Source: Papaver somniferum | Lineage: Eukaryota > Streptophyta > Magnoliopsida > Ranunculales > Papaveraceae | Length of the DNA: 64,000 nt | NCBI RefSeq assembly: GCF_003573695.1 | Contig: NC_039359.1 | Span: forward strand, 79,126,783-79,190,782 | Direction of reading: 5' to 3' | Shown here: one piece after another, positions 47,158 through 60,526 of the stretch | How the letters are laid out: each line of letters begins with the position of its first letter | Numbering within the stretch: the first letter of the stretch is position 1 | Program-made: the position numbers and the translations under genes | The notes under the pieces: generated by a model | The model's input: only the letters and a program-made list of their open reading frames with translations | Databases searched by the model: none | What the model was told of the DNA's origin: nothing

Positions 47158-49076
47158 ACAAAGTCGGCGAAATATGATTTCTGCTTTTCTGCATCCTTCA
47201 AGACTTGCAAAGTTGCTCTCTCCGACTCCAGCTTCCTAGTCAACTCAGCAACTTCAGCCATCTTCTTCATCACGTCCTCACTAGTGAAAGGTGTGTTGCC
47301 TTATACTACTTCCTTGATAACATCAACCTTTTGACGAAGCCACTTCAGATTAAAGCCGGATTCTTCAGCATTCTTCAAGTTGTACTCCCAATCAAAGAGT
47401 ACATCTCGAGTAACAATACTTATGGCCCTGGAGTGTCTTACTAAACGGAGGAGTAAAATCAATTACTGCATGAAGATATTCATGCACTATCACGCGGTTC
47501 TCCGTCACTAGAGCAGCATCAGCAGCCATATAAACAACTTCTGTCTGAGTAGTTCTTTCATTCTCAACTCGAGTTCCACCATCTCAGGCATAACTGGAGT
47601 TTCAGTCACCTCTGCAGCATCAACCGCAAGAATTTCATGGTATTTAGGTGCAGGGATGCGTGTCTCATCATCAACAGCCCCAGGATTGCTCAATTCATCA
47701 TTGTTGGTTCTATCATTCCCAACTTCGGTAGTTGGCACCTAATGCGAAGATTACATGGGATTAGAGCGTCTTAAACATGGAAACCCAACACAATCATAAA
47801 ACCCAGCATATAAGTGAACTATCACTATCTAAGTTCTCTACTATGCATCCAAGACATGAGCAAATAGTATAGAAGTCATGAAACATGTTTTCAAACAAGC
47901 ACATCTGAAGAAATTCTGCACTGCCTTATATGAAACGATGAACTGGGAGCAATTGGTAATGAATCTAAGTTTGATTCACACTATCTTGTATGAATGTTCT
48001 CTACAACATATCAAAATTTCATAACAATCGGATGGACGAGCAAGGATATGTAGCCAAAACATCAGACAACATGCAATCTGAAAAAGTTCTGAAGGTCTCT
48101 TGGAAGTTCACTATTTCGCCTTTTTCAGGCCCTAAACGTGCTCAAAGTTCAAAAATATTCTTTGATTAAAGCTTGGGAATTTCCTGGGCTTTAAGATACA
48201 TATGCAGACCGCAAAAATCCGACTTCAGACGAGGATTCTACAGCGTTTCTAGTAAAATCTGAAGTCTGAAATTTTCTGGTGACGTATTTCGGAAAAGTTA
48301 TCAATAAATTTACATGGATTCTCATTCATTCCTTCACAAATAAACGATTTCATAATTCTATGAAGAAATTACATGAGATTTACGTACTGTAGGAGTCACT
48401 AAATCATTTGAAGGCTCGGCAATGCCGGAATCTACATTGGCAACTCCACTATCTTCATTCGGTTCGGGATTTCGGGAATCCTCCATATTCTCATGTCCCA
48501 AAGAAGAAAAGAGCACGCTTCGTCAACATGCTGATTATCTATAATGATTTCCTCCAAGGTACATAGACAACAATTATTATTATTTCATTCAATGAGATGC
48601 CACGATCACCTGCACGAAAGAGATATTTACATCGACTTCTTAGTCAGTGCTGGATTCCTGAATTGTTTGTACGGGAACAAGTTGAAGACCTTCATGGAGC
48701 AAAAGTCTGAAAATAAATAAAAAACCTTGGTCTCGTGATCCTAATTGCACGGGCAGGGAAAAGTCATGACACAAGGAGCGCTAACAACTCACCAAAGAAA
48801 CGGCTGGGGACTGCACGTCATCTTGTAGTCCTTACTGCTGGGTTCTCCGCTCCCATAGACTTTCTTCCATTTATGTGGAGTCTACATTGATTCGGGATCT
48901 CACTATTCGATCATCCTGTGGTAAATCTAATGAAATAACCAGAAGTATAACTTAGTATGAAGGATCTCTCACCATCACTTAGAGGTCCCAGAAGTACCAT
49001 TTCTTAAAGTTGCATTCGTAGAGATGTCATCTCTGGAAACACCATCTTTGGAATTATTATCATGGGAGTCTGTCAT
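47154..49076 (-). pseudogene. Antisense, spliced-looking ORF in element E
   Basis: A minus-strand ATG at 49076 begins MTDSHDNNSKDGVSRDDIST. A second piece starts MEDSRNPEPNEDSGVANVDS near 48480 and ends before a gtacgtaa donor. A third begins after a cttcgcattag acceptor near 47740 (VPTTEVGNDRTNNDELSNPG). The last reads YNLKNAEESGFNLKWLRQKV and ends in a charged helix-like part, KKMAEVAELTRKLESERATL, stop at 47154. Frames are broken by at least one stop and one frameshift. No PMD core is visible, but acidic N-terminus, exon layout and coiled-coil end parallel the antisense gene of C. Its stop codon overlaps the sense ORF's stop. Product unknown. Confidence 0.45.
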
Positions 49077-50312
49077 TCTTGCAAAGTGGCTACTTCGGCG
49101 CATCGTTCATACAAAGCGCAGGATTCAACAAAACAATGAATCATGGAATAAAGGTGCTCACAACAACGTCTACAAAAATGGTAACTATCCAACTCTTACC
49201 TATTTACAATTTCACTATATGTAGTGATTACAATCTCGAGAATTTGTTAGCTCCTTCAAACCTGCAAAGACGAACAAAATTCGTTATTCACAACCATAAC
49301 GTGATTTTCATAAAACTGTGAAGAATTCACGAAACTTCCATCATGTGAACAATTCACATTATTTTCACCGTGTGAGAGACTCCCACCGAGTGAACACTCA
49401 TTGGTTTTGTGCATACACTACAAGATCACAAAATCCATGCAAATAGTACTTCATCAAAAATTGTTTACTTCTAGCAATTGCTGAAAATCAAAAATTTAAT
49501 TTCACATAAGTTTTCACTGTGTGAACATTCACTGGTTTTTCAAAAATTGGATAGACGTCCATTCTACAATTGTGAAAACTCACATACAGATATTATTTCA
49601 CCATGTATAATTGTCTACTTTCAACAGTTGTTCAAAATCAAAACATTGACTTTACAAAGATATATTTTAACGTGAAACTCACGTAAATTTGACAATACAT
49701 ATATATATTTTTCTCCCACGCGCGAGCATGTCGTGTTTGAAACGAGTATATTTTCAAAAATTTATGAAAGCTCACATATCGAAAATAAAAAATTTCATGA
49801 AAGCTCATCAACAAATTTTTTATTACTAACAGACGCACGTCTATTAAAAAAAAAACCTTTTTCTCTTGTACGAGCATTCACCTTTGAAATGAGTTTATTC
49901 CCTTTTGTGAAATCTCACATATTTAAAAAAAAAAAAATTTGGCTTTCGTGAAAGCGCGTAGACAAAATTTTTATCACTATATTTTATTTTTTTCTTAACT
50001 ACGAACGACGCACGTCTGTTCCTAAAACAAGGATTTCTTTTTGGGCTCTATCCCGCAAACATTAAACCGACCAAAACAGGATACCCGATCGTCCAAATCA
50101 GCAGTGCCTCATCTCTCCGTGACCACGAGATGACACTCTATCACACCATCAGGATCCTCACTTGAGCATTTGCTTGTACATGACACCATTGGAGAAAATC
50201 GGGGTTTTGAAAATACCTTTGTATGACTGAGTTCCACTGCTCATCTCGTAGAAAATCACCATCTAATGCTTACTGCGGCACATGAATGTCCCTCACTAAG
50301 CAGGGTACTTAA
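49077..50312 (+). other. E 3' internal non-coding region
   Basis: No gene. 49320-49600 is rich in gtgaa/ttcac words that could pair. Two diverged copies of about 150 bp, 49720-49855 and 49865-50020, share cgagca(t/c), tgaaa(c/t)gagt, tttcatgaaagc-like and acgcacgtct. cagggtacttaa precedes the 3' LTR. Confidence 0.5.
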
Positions 50313-53300
50313 TGTTGATGGTGGATTTTCGACAAGGGTCAAAATCGTAAAATCATGATACTGCATGTTTCTGACCCGGCTTCAGGAACGCATGTGACGA
50401 TCTGTGAACCGTTTTCACGATCTCTGATAGAGTACCTCTCAGAGCCTCGATGAATATGATTCTCGAAAGGCCTCCCACTTGATGAGCGTTCGATGGTGTG
50501 CATTTCATCGCGTCCCTATATGTAGAAGAAAGATTGGGCGGTCCTCCATACATAATTGTTTGTTGAGAGGACAAAACGCCTTCAGGACGTCGGTGACACT
50601 CGTTGTTCCCTGACTACATAGAGGTACCTGCCTCCACATAGAAGAACGATTGGGCGGTTCTACGTAAGATTGAGAGAAATAACGCCTTCAGGACGTTGGT
50701 GATACTCACTGTTCCCTGACTATGTAGAGAGATGTGTATAGACCCAGGCGGTTCTCCGTAAGATTGAGAGCAATAACGTCTTCAGGACTTCGGCAATACT
50801 TGCAGTTTCACTGACTATACGCAAGAGATTAAATTCTACCGTGACATTCACCACTGAATTCCTAGAAGATAATATATCTTATCTCATTACTCCTATTTCA
50901 TGATCAAAATGGTAATAAATAAATGTATTACTCTGATTTCATGATCGAATCCATGGCTGATCTCATGAACTGGTAATAGATATTACTCCAATTTCATGGT
51001 CGAACCCACGGCTGGTCTCATGAAATGGTAATATCACCACTTATTTTTTTACTCTGATTTCATGGTCGAATCTAAGATCCCATGGAATGGTAACACCTAT
51101 TTTATTATTCTGAATTCGTGGTCGAATCCACGGTTGATCCTATGAATTGATGATAAAAAAAATACTCATATTTATTACTCAGTTTCATGAATTATTCACC
51201 ACTGAATTTCATAAATTAGTAATAAATACTCAGCAACCGGGCATCTGGACCACCACTGAGTAAGCCCCATAAAATGGTGCAAGTGTACTCGACAATGATG
51301 CATGACTGAGCGCCCAGATGCACAAACGAGTATTCAAAAATATGGAAAACGAGGAATCTTACACAAAATAGGAGGGATAAACAAATAATAATAATAAAAT
51401 AGTGGAGAGGCGACCATGGGGCGGGCCCACCGGCCGGCCGGCCGTGCCATAGGTGTGGCCGGACCCATGCCTCTCCCATTATTTTTCTTATTTTATCATT
51501 TTCATGAACTCATGAAAACTCCCTCATCCCAGCAACTTTCCTTGTTTGAGAAAAACTCACGGTTTCTCCATATTTTGATGAACTCATGGAAAATAATATA
51601 AAATTAGGGAAAGGCGTGCGGGATCGGGAAACATAGCCGGCCGGCAATGCCCAAGCCGTAGTCGGTCCCACACCTTGGAAACCCTAACTTTTCATAATTA
51701 TTATTTCCCTCAACTCATGAAGCTCCCTTGTTTCAACAAAAACTCATGGATTCTCCATAACTTCAAGGATTCTCCATAACTTCAAGGATTCATGAAGAAT
51801 AATATTATAAAATAGGGAAAGGTGTGCTGGACCGGGCAACCTAGCCGGCCGGCCATGCCCAAGCCATGGCCGGTCTCACACCTTGCAAACCCTAACTTTT
51901 CATAATTATTATTTTCCTCAATTCATGAAACCCCTGGGTTTGAGCAAAATTCATGATTTATTAAAATATTTATGAATTGAGCATACATGCTCATTCCAAC
52001 AAAAATCAAGAGTTTCAGCCAAGATGAAACTCTTCTGAATATTCACAATGTTGCTCGAACGCGCATCAGAAAATACTGAAACTCTCAGTATGGATACACG
52101 GACACCATGGCAACACGTGCATGCCTTCATGACCGACCAGAGTCATTCCTAGGGCTTGCACAAAGTCGGTCCCACATGTTTTCATAATTATGACGTAATT
52201 TGCTCAATTGCTCATACTGGGCCCAAACTCTCTCCAACCAACTGGAGGATTCTTCAAACGGCCAACAATTGGTCACGTGACTACTAAGAGCCGGTCATAT
52301 GGCCTCTTGGTTGGTCCTACATCTCTCATACCTAGGTTTTATCACCTAATGCTGAACCTAACAATATTTCAGAAAATGATGAAACCGACATTTAATCATC
52401 ATTCTTTCACCAACTCTCAAAACTGAGAACCCTGGTGCATGCTCACTCGAGCACTGGGCACCACATGGACGCCCATCATCCCAAGTGGTCGGTCCCTCTT
52501 CACTCATGATCAATTTTCAGCAATTTTCCAATCGATGAAGGATTGATTAAATATTAGGGTTTCGAACAAACGCTCATGAAATCAGCATTCTGAGCAAGTT
52601 CAAACATTAAATTATGTTGATCCAACAATCAACATCTAAATTAATTATATATTATTCGGTAATCTACCAATATTTTAATTAATATTTTATTGGGTCACGT
52701 CACCAGTAAATAATTCGCCGAATCGAGCAATACTTGCTCAATTGCCCGAATATTGATCCAACTAACAATATTCAGTAATCTTTCGAATTGAGCAATACTT
52801 GCTCAGTTGCTTGTCAAATTCTCAATATTCAGTGATTTGCAGAATTGAGCAGTACTTGCTCAACCACTCAAATACTGGTCAATAATTCACTGAATCGCTG
52901 AGCATTCATCACTCATGCTCGATTCAACAAAATCTAGACTCATTGTCTAAACAGTCAACAACTGACTAATTAAAACACGTCTGCCTTGCAGAATTCACGA
53001 TTCGTGAGACATCAATCACGTAACAAATGGGGGGATATCACTTAGGGTTTTGGTCTTGCGGCCTACGGCATGTGCATACATCCACGACGAGAAGTGTGAG
53101 TAAGTGGTGCAAACGGTTGAAGGAGTTAGAAAATTAGTGGGTGCACGATCAGTAAAGTCTCCACACGACATGGAACTGACTTTACCACGATCTCCCACTT
53201 TCCAACTCTTTCACTCACGAAACCGTCACACTTGCAGGGATTAATGTGTTCACTACTATGACAGTATAAATAAGTCTCTGAATCCATGATTGCAAAACAA

Positions 53301-53691
53301 GAATTACATCAGTAATCATCCACAAAGAATTTCTCGAGTAACTACTCTCAAGAATTCATCAATCTTCCAGAACTTATTCGAACTCAACAGTTCACAAATT
53401 ATTGCAGAAACCCACAACACATCCACGATCCTTGATCATCATTGATCCACACAATTCTCAGCTTCCCTCCTACAGATCAACCCATTTCCCTCTTTGCGAC
53501 CGAATTGACTCTGAAACGGCCATTGTTTTGGTTTAGGCCGGAGTCATACAAATTTATTTCCCGAATCTAAGAACCCCATTTGCAGCGGTGCATCTGTGTG
53601 AGGATTAACATTTTGCCGGCTGAGGAGTCTCGACAGCACGCTCAACTCTTCACTTTCCCAAAAACCGGCGACCCGTTTTTCCCCATCCACA
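50313..53691 (+). repeat. E 3' LTR
   Basis: 3379 bp, same repeats as the 5' LTR. It lacks about 16 bases near 50402 (acgacccatgaa segment of the 5' copy). The part 51309-51960 is the same base for base as 42161-42812, while other parts differ every 20-40 bases. Confidence 0.9.
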
Positions 53692-53696
53692 GCTTT

Positions 53697-55297
53697 GAAG
53701 TAAAAAAAAAAAATTGTAGGTCAAACCAAATGCGTTATGGTTTAGAAGCTTATTGAAGTTAGAGAACAATTAGTTTGAAATTATGAGCATTTAGTGAATC
53801 CAACATTAGAGAAGTAGTGAGGTTAATAATATTGATTGATGCATAATCTTATAGAAACTTATTGAGAAGCTTTACATATATTTAGAACCATTAATCCATT
53901 AAACTAGAAAGTTAGTATGAGGAACTTAGACTTCCCTATTTGTTAGAACCTAAATCAGCATAGTTGAACCTGAAGCTACAAATTTTAAATCTTAGTTGTA
54001 GAGAGACATATAGGTTTGTATTTCATTTCATTTTGTTTCAAACTCATTTAAAATGAGTTAGTTTTCGCGTGTTTGTAAGTACGATCTCTACTTGCATTGA
54101 GAGGTTGATCGATTTAATTTTCGTGGACGAAAATCATTTTCTTCTTCTTCTTTCTTTCTTCTTCTCCTATTCTTCGCCTCTGGCGATTCTGTGAGTGTTC
54201 TAAGACTCTGAGATCGATCATTGTAGGATATTTTTTAAGAGAATCAAGTTATGGTGGTAGCATGTTGTGGATTTATTTTAGGATGAAGCCGATTCGAGAA
54301 ATGAGAAAGTTAGGGTTTCTGAAAGATGGTGTTGGTTGAGGAACTCGATGAGAGTGAGTATGAAATCAATCAATAAGAGATGAGTGTTGTGTATTGAACG
54401 TAAAATAGAGGAGTTAGTATCTGATATTGGAGAAATTATAAAGAAGGATCACAAGATGAAGTTGTTGGTCTAACGGAAAGATTAAAGGCGGGTATGATTG
54501 ATATGAAGAGTTCGAGTTATCTACTGAACTTGAATTGGAAAATAGAGGATCGAGAATCAATTTTAGGGTTTCTGAGATCAGTGAAGAGGATGAAGATTGA
54601 TGAGTATTGGTTGAATTTAAGTGATATATTGATAGTGGATTTGAGGTGTTTGGCTGAATCAAGTCGAAGCAAAGAAGAATTTGACTCAGTTGCTTGAATG
54701 AAGCTATCTTGAGGTAATTGTCTTCCTTTGTAAATTTAATAAATTTATTATTTTCGGAGTTGAGTTTTGGAGATTATTAATGAGATAAGATTTAAATGGA
54801 TATGCGAATCTGTGATGTTGTAGTTGTATGTTAGGCTTATGATGATCCACAGGGAGTTAGTTCATCTTATTTTGATGTATCAGCTGAGGATATTTAGGCT
54901 GAAATGGTGGTGTGTTGAATTGTATTGGGTGACAAAGAACTGTCATATGTTGGGTTGATGCAGGAAATATGTAGATGATAATATGTTTTGTCATTGAAAT
55001 GAATGTATGGATTTGGTGGTGATACTGCTGGTGTTACAACCATGGAATGAACTATGTAAGGAAAATTAAATGTGAAGACTAGTGGTAGTAATAGATATCG
55101 ATGGAGATGAAGGTGATGGTTTGTATAAATGAATTGAACTGAAGTTACAGGTGATGTTGTGTTGGCAGTGTTATGTGGAGTTGAATATGCAGAATTACTT
55201 GAGTTGAAGTTCTATTAGATGAAATGTGTTTAGGTTATGGCAAGGATGTTGGAATGAAATTCAAGGATGAGTGTTTGTTGTGTGGTATTGAATTTTA
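53697..55297. other. Unclassified repeat-like DNA between E and B2
   Basis: Starts with a run of 12 A (53702-53713). Contains a pyrimidine tract (54140-54178). Short ORFs (such as 54494-54697) have no recognisable features. No gene is supported. Confidence 0.4.
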
Positions 55298-56037
55298 GTT
55301 GTTGTTAGAGCATTGCTTGGTTGAAACCACCAAGCGTTGGTATGTCAAGTTTAGTTGTCATATTTTAGTGAATCAAAACTCATGTTAAGAGTCGCTTGAT
55401 TATGTACTAGAGTCAACTTCGTATAGGTTAGATTGAAAGTATTAGGATATGATACATTACAAGTATTGCGAAGACTTGAAGATGTGAAGAAGCAATGAGC
55501 TACAACGACAACATCATCCTTCCACTAGAGGTTAGTGATATTTGACTTGAACCGTTTCGATCCCTAACGTATCTTTCAAGTAGTGCATATTGAAAACAAA
55601 ACTGCGAAGCATGATTGAACTCTAGATGGACATAGTATTAAGGAATACAATACGAGGTTTATTGTTTAACCATTAAACTTTGTAGATAAGACATCGACAT
55701 AATCGTTTAAATGCTATTGTGATTATGTATGGGTATGAGGTGAGGATTTCATCCTAGGGAACAATGTTTTACATGTCTTCTAAGGAAGTAAATTCATGAA
55801 CTTGGTTTGTGAATTGAAAAGGAAATCGCCAGGTGTTATTGGTATTGTTATTCATTGCATATCTTGTGAACAACCAATATGTGTGATTAGTATAATCGTT
55901 CATGACTTGTTTGTGTTCTTGGTAAAACTATTCACAAAGGCCTGACTTATGTATTGGTATGACTTTTATTAGTGAAACCGATCTTAAGTAATCACCTGAG
56001 ATGTATGATCGAGTTTGTGATTTTATGTCTGACCAAA

Positions 56038-56160
56038 TCTGGGTAAAGGGGGACCGATCCTAGTAAGAGGTGCAGTACATCACAAAGGGGAATCGATCCT
56101 TATATGAGGTGCATCAAGTTTACAGCAGAAAGGGAACCGATCCTATAGACATGTGCAACA
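56038..56160 (+). repeat. ggaaccgatcct repeats in B2
   Basis: Three units of 40-45 bp with g(g)gaccgatcct and gaggtgca. The series goes on at 57345-57415 beyond the Cassandra insert. This is the plus-strand counterpart of the block at 27225-27560. Confidence 0.7.
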
Positions 56161-56165
56161 CGCTT

Positions 56166-57329
56166 TGTAATGACCCGTCCCTCCACCGAAACCTCCACCG
56201 ATACTGTCCCCACTTAGCCACTGCGGTTATACGACAATGTGAGGTTTTCAACGGGCATCGCTGCGGTCATCCAGCATCAACTTCCCCGGGAGGCTACCCA
56301 TCCCTGGATTTCTCCCGCCCGAGCACGCTTAACTGCAGAGTTTTCTGCCAACTCTGGAGCCAATTGTGCTGAAAAGGCCTCGGTGTTAGGAAAGGACAAA
56401 TCATTACTTACATTCCAATTCATCGGTGAACCACTTCCGAAATCGGGGTATTACAATACCACAACCTTAAATTGGAGTCGTCCTCGAATCCGGAATATAT
56501 CCTCAAGCCCAGATCTCCGACGTTCCCTACCCCTCATGAGAAGTACCTGGACCAACCCCGTCCAGCGTACCTTCCCACCCTCGGCGGGTGAACCGTCGTC
56601 GGCTCTGATACCATTTGAAATGACCCGTCCCTCCACCGATATTGTCCCCACTTAACCACTGCGGTTATCCGGCAGTGTGGGTTTTTCACCGGGCATTTGT
56701 GCGGTAATCCAACAGAAACTTCCCGGATGGTCACCCATCCCTGGATTACTCCCGCCCGAGCACAATTAAATGCAGAGTTTTCCGGCAACTCTGGAGCCAA
56801 TTGTGCTGAAAAGTCCTCGATGTTAGGAAATGACAAATCATTACTTATATTCCAATTCATCGGCGAATCACTACCGAAATCGGGGTATTACAATACCACC
56901 ACCTTAAATTGGAGTCGTCCTCGACTCCAAAATATATCCTCAAGCCCAGATCTCCGACGTTCCTTACCCCTCATGAGAAGTACCTGGACCAACCCCGTCC
57001 AGTGTACCTTCCCACCCTCGGTAGGTGACCCTTCGTCGGACCTGATACCATTTGTAATGACACGTCCCTCCACCGATACTTCCCCCACTTAGCCACTGCA
57101 GGTATCCGATAGTCTGAGGTTTTCAAAGGGCATCGCTGCGGTCATCTAGAAGCAACTTCCCGGGAGGTCACCTATCCCTGGATTGCTCCCACCTGAGCAC
57201 ACTTAAATGCGGAGTTTTCTGCCAACTCTAGAGCCAATTGTGCTGAAAAGGCCTCGGTGTTAGGAAAGGACAAATCATTACTTATATTCCAATTCATCGG
57301 AGAACCACTACCGAAATCATGGTATTACA
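56166..57329 (-). mobile_element. Cassandra TRIM, tandem LTR-int-LTR-int-LTR
   Basis: On the minus strand, LTRs begin TGTAATACC and end in (t/a)CA; three copies lie at 57053-57329, 56616-56892 and 56166-56455. They are separated by two short internal domains (56893-57052, 56456-56615). Each internal domain starts after its LTR with a primer site: TGGTATCAGAGCC (about 56603-56615) in one, TGGTATCAGGTCC (about 57040-57052) in the other. The flanks cgctt (56161-56165) and cgttt (57330-57334) are a 5-bp duplication with one change. There is no ORF. Known: Cassandra is a TRIM whose LTRs hold a 5S rRNA-derived Pol III promoter. Confidence 0.88.
56281..56340 (-). promoter_or_regulatory. 5S rRNA-like core in Cassandra LTR
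   Basis: Minus strand: AGTTAAGCGTGCT (5S box A region) and GGGATGGGTAGCCTCCCGGG (box C region) lie close to their 5S spacing. The other two LTRs have the same block, more changed (about 56722-56780 and 57150-57215). This is a 5S-derived promoter, not a 5S gene, since the ends of 5S RNA are absent. Confidence 0.8.
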
Positions 57330-58115
57330 CGTTTTTAGGCAAAGGGAAACTGATCCTACGGACATGTGCAACACATATAATTTAGATACCATATATATGT
57401 GGGGAACCGATCCTAGTACCTAGTCAACCGAATTTTGGAAAGATAGCGTGACTATGCACAGTACTCACATGGAGGTAGAACCAAAACTTGTTTTGGTAGA
57501 ACCGTTACACCTATGTTTTGTGATTGAATGTTCTTTGATCAATCACGTAGTTCTTGAAAGTCGGATGAACCAATTCTAAACTTGTTTAGAAGTGTGGAAA
57601 ATCGGTTTCAAGGATGTAAGTATGAAAGAGGACTTACAAAGTAAGGATGTCGACATACTTTGAACATGTGTTGTGAATGTTAATCTTTAATTGTTCAAAG
57701 TTATTCCTTAATATCTAAGGGAAGAGAATCCCAGGACCGAAACATAAATAAGTTAAGAATCTTTTAACTAAGGTTATTAATTTCATTTTTAGGAAAATAA
57801 GAATTAGTAATGTGCATTTACTAATTAGAGATTTCTCAAGAGATTTCGATCATTATTTTTGGACAGAGCATTTCCAGGAATCATGGAAACCGAATTTGTG
57901 CTTTAATGAATATCTTGAGAATGTTTTCGGTTTTGGAAATTCCTTGGTGTCCAAACTTCCTTGTCTATAAAAATTGAAGTTTGCATTTCTAGCAAACTAA
58001 TCCTTCTTAACAGCAAACTACCTCTTGTTGTGCTGCTACTGGTGAAGCCGCCTATTCGGAGAGGAGAGTAACCTAATTAGGAAAAATCTCTTACGGCCGC
58101 TCATTTTAAAGTCTT

Positions 58116-60526
58116 TGAAAGAGCGGGGGTCTAACAACACCACCCAATATTTCGCTTAGCAATCTGTATGGACTAACTACGAAATACTTTCTAGACAGTC
58201 AGACTCAATCTAGGTAAAAGTATCTCAAGGAGTTAATATATCTCTCTTGTTTTGATTTACTCAAGCTAATAGAAATCAGCGAGTCTTTAATCAAACACAA
58301 GGAATAACATGGATGGTACCAAAGACCAATATCCAAGGATCAATCAATGGCAATCAACAACCAAAGGTTGGATTACTCTAATTGATGATCTAATGCACAA
58401 CTTGTATTATTTTAATTATAAAGATAAAACAATATAATGCGGAAATTGAAATAACACAGACACCAAAAATTTTGTTAACGAGGAAACCGCAAATGCAGAA
58501 AAACCCTGGGACCTAGTACAGATTGAACACACACTGTATTAATCCGCTACAGACACTAGCCTACTCCAAGCTAACTTTGGACTGGAATGTAGTTGAACCC
58601 CAATCAATCTCCCACTGATCCAAGGTACAGTTATGCTCCTACGCCTATGATCCCAGCAGGATACTGCTCACTTGATTCCCTTAGCTGATATCACCCACAA
58701 CTAAGAGTTGCTACGACCCAAAATCGTAGGCTTTGACAATAAAAAAATCTGTCTCGCACAGACAAGTCTATCAAAGGATCAATCTGTCTCCCACAGATAA
58801 ACCTTAAAGGTTTTGATCCGTCTTTTGATAATAATCAAGGTGAACATGAACCAATTGATAATCCGGTCTTATATTCCCGAAGAACAGCCTAGAGTTATCA
58901 ATCACCTCATAACAATCTTAATCGTATGGTAGCGAAACAAGATGTTGCGGAATCACAGACAACGAGACGAAGATGTTTGTGATTACTTTTTATATCTTGC
59001 CTAACGGAGATATCAATCTCAAGACAATCAATCTGATTGTACTCGTACGATATAAGATGCAAGATCAGATCACACAACTACGATAAAAGTAATATCGGTA
59101 TGGCTTCACAATCCCAATGAAGTCTTTAAGTCGTTAACCTGGTTTTAAAAGAAGAAAACCAAAGGTTAAAGGAGAATCGACTCTAGCACGCAAACTACTA
59201 TCGCACGTAAGGTGTGGGGATTAGTTTTGCACAATACTATATGTCTCCTTTATATAGTCTTTCAAATCAGGTTTTGCAATCAATGTTAGCTTAGTAACAA
59301 AGGATTCGATATTCACCGTTAGATGAAAACCTGATTTAGATTCAAGCTAATATTTCTCAACCGTTAGATCGAAAACTTATCTTGTTACACACACTTGACA
59401 ATGCACGCTTTTAGGTTTGTTAACCGTACCCAAACGTATGCACTTGTTGGTTCAACAATAGTTAACCAAAAGGTTAGCCATATGAGCATTTCATATCAAC
59501 CATGTTCTTCTTCACCATAACTAGTTCAAATGACTTCAAATGAACTAGTTAGAGAGTTGTTCAATTGCAAGGAAATCTTATGTACTACACAAGACACAAT
59601 TGAAGCAAAGATGATTTGATTCACTTGAATCGGTTCATGATCTTTTATATCCACGATTTGCAAACTGCATTCCTTAATCCTTTTAAGTTTAAGTTCAGAA
59701 ATCATCTTCAGATATATAACCTTCTCAAGTTCGCAGACTAGGTTCGCGGACTTAAGTTACCGGGCAGAGTTTACAAACTCCAGCAGAAATTCTGGGGTAT
59801 GAGAACTTCGCCGGTTCGCGGACTGGGTTCGCGGACTTAGCTTCACGCAAGTAGTTTGTCAACTCCAGCAGAAATTCTCGGGTTTCAGAACTTCGGCAGT
59901 TTGCGTACTTGGCTCACGCCATTCTTCCTGTTCTCTTGATCAACAAAGTTCGCAAACTTTGGTTCAAGGAATAGGACTTATACATAAATGTGTTTCCACA
60001 ATAATGTTTATGTCCACCATTGGTTATGTAATCTAAACTCTCATTTCAATCATTGAAACATTCTTTGAGGACGTTATATAGTTGTTACACCATTGGTTAT
60101 GACTTTTGTCACATGGTAAAGATAAAATTGATCGAGGAGAAAAGCTTACCAACACATATTTCGAGATATAGATAGGCGAGGTATACTCGGCTCGAAATAC
60201 CAAATGTGTATAATCCAAGTCTATATATATAGCATACGATTTCTTGTCTCAAAGAGTAGGAGATAGAGTAGATAGATTTTTTAATGATAGATAAGTTCAA
60301 GTCTTCACATACCTTTTTGTCGAGAAGTTCCACCGGTTCCTTGAGTAGTTCTTCTACTTGTATGATGAATCTCCATGAAGTCCTTCATCTCAATAACACT
60401 TTCTATCCTAGTCCGAGACTTAGCTATAATAGACTAGAAATCAAGACTTATAGTTTTGATCACTAACATTGACAAACATGCTTGAGATAGCAACGCATGC
60501 GAGTTCGAGCGAGCAATGATCTAATA
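58116..60526 (-). mobile_element. Solo LTR A3 of the A family, minus strand
   Basis: Plus-strand start tgaaagagcgggggtctaac and end gagcaatgatctaata are the reversed A-family LTR ends, the latter with changes. 2411 bp, no internal region. Flanks gtctt (58111-58115) and ctttt (60527-60531) are a poor duplication, but B1 shows the uninterrupted site (aaagacttctttggg reversed near 26596), which fixes the insertion point. Fragments of open frames in it repeat those of A2 LTRs and are not genes. Confidence 0.85.

Larger units (their letters stand above)
41154..53691 (+). mobile_element. Non-autonomous gypsy element E with antisense ORF
   Basis: LTRs of 3392 bp (41154-44545) and 3379 bp (50313-53691) start TGTTGA(C/T)GGTGG and end ccatccaca. 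Flanks are gctat (41149-41153) and gcttt (53692-53696), one mismatch. Between them are gag, a Cys/His motif, a retropepsin-like domain, an antisense gene-like region and a non-coding tail. No reverse transcriptase or integrase is seen. Layout parallels element C. Confidence 0.85.

Noticed and set aside
49738..50020. Inverted repeats suggesting a foldback transposon
   Set aside because: The similarity is between two direct, diverged copies; no clean terminal inverted repeat or target duplication was found.
56281..56340. Genuine 5S rRNA gene
   Set aside because: Only the box A to box C region is similar; the 5S ends are missing and the block lies inside an LTR repeated three times.
56238..57092. 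Overlapping ORFs of 66-138 codons on both strands
   Set aside because: All fall in the Cassandra array, which is non-coding; openness follows from its GC-rich composition and repetition.
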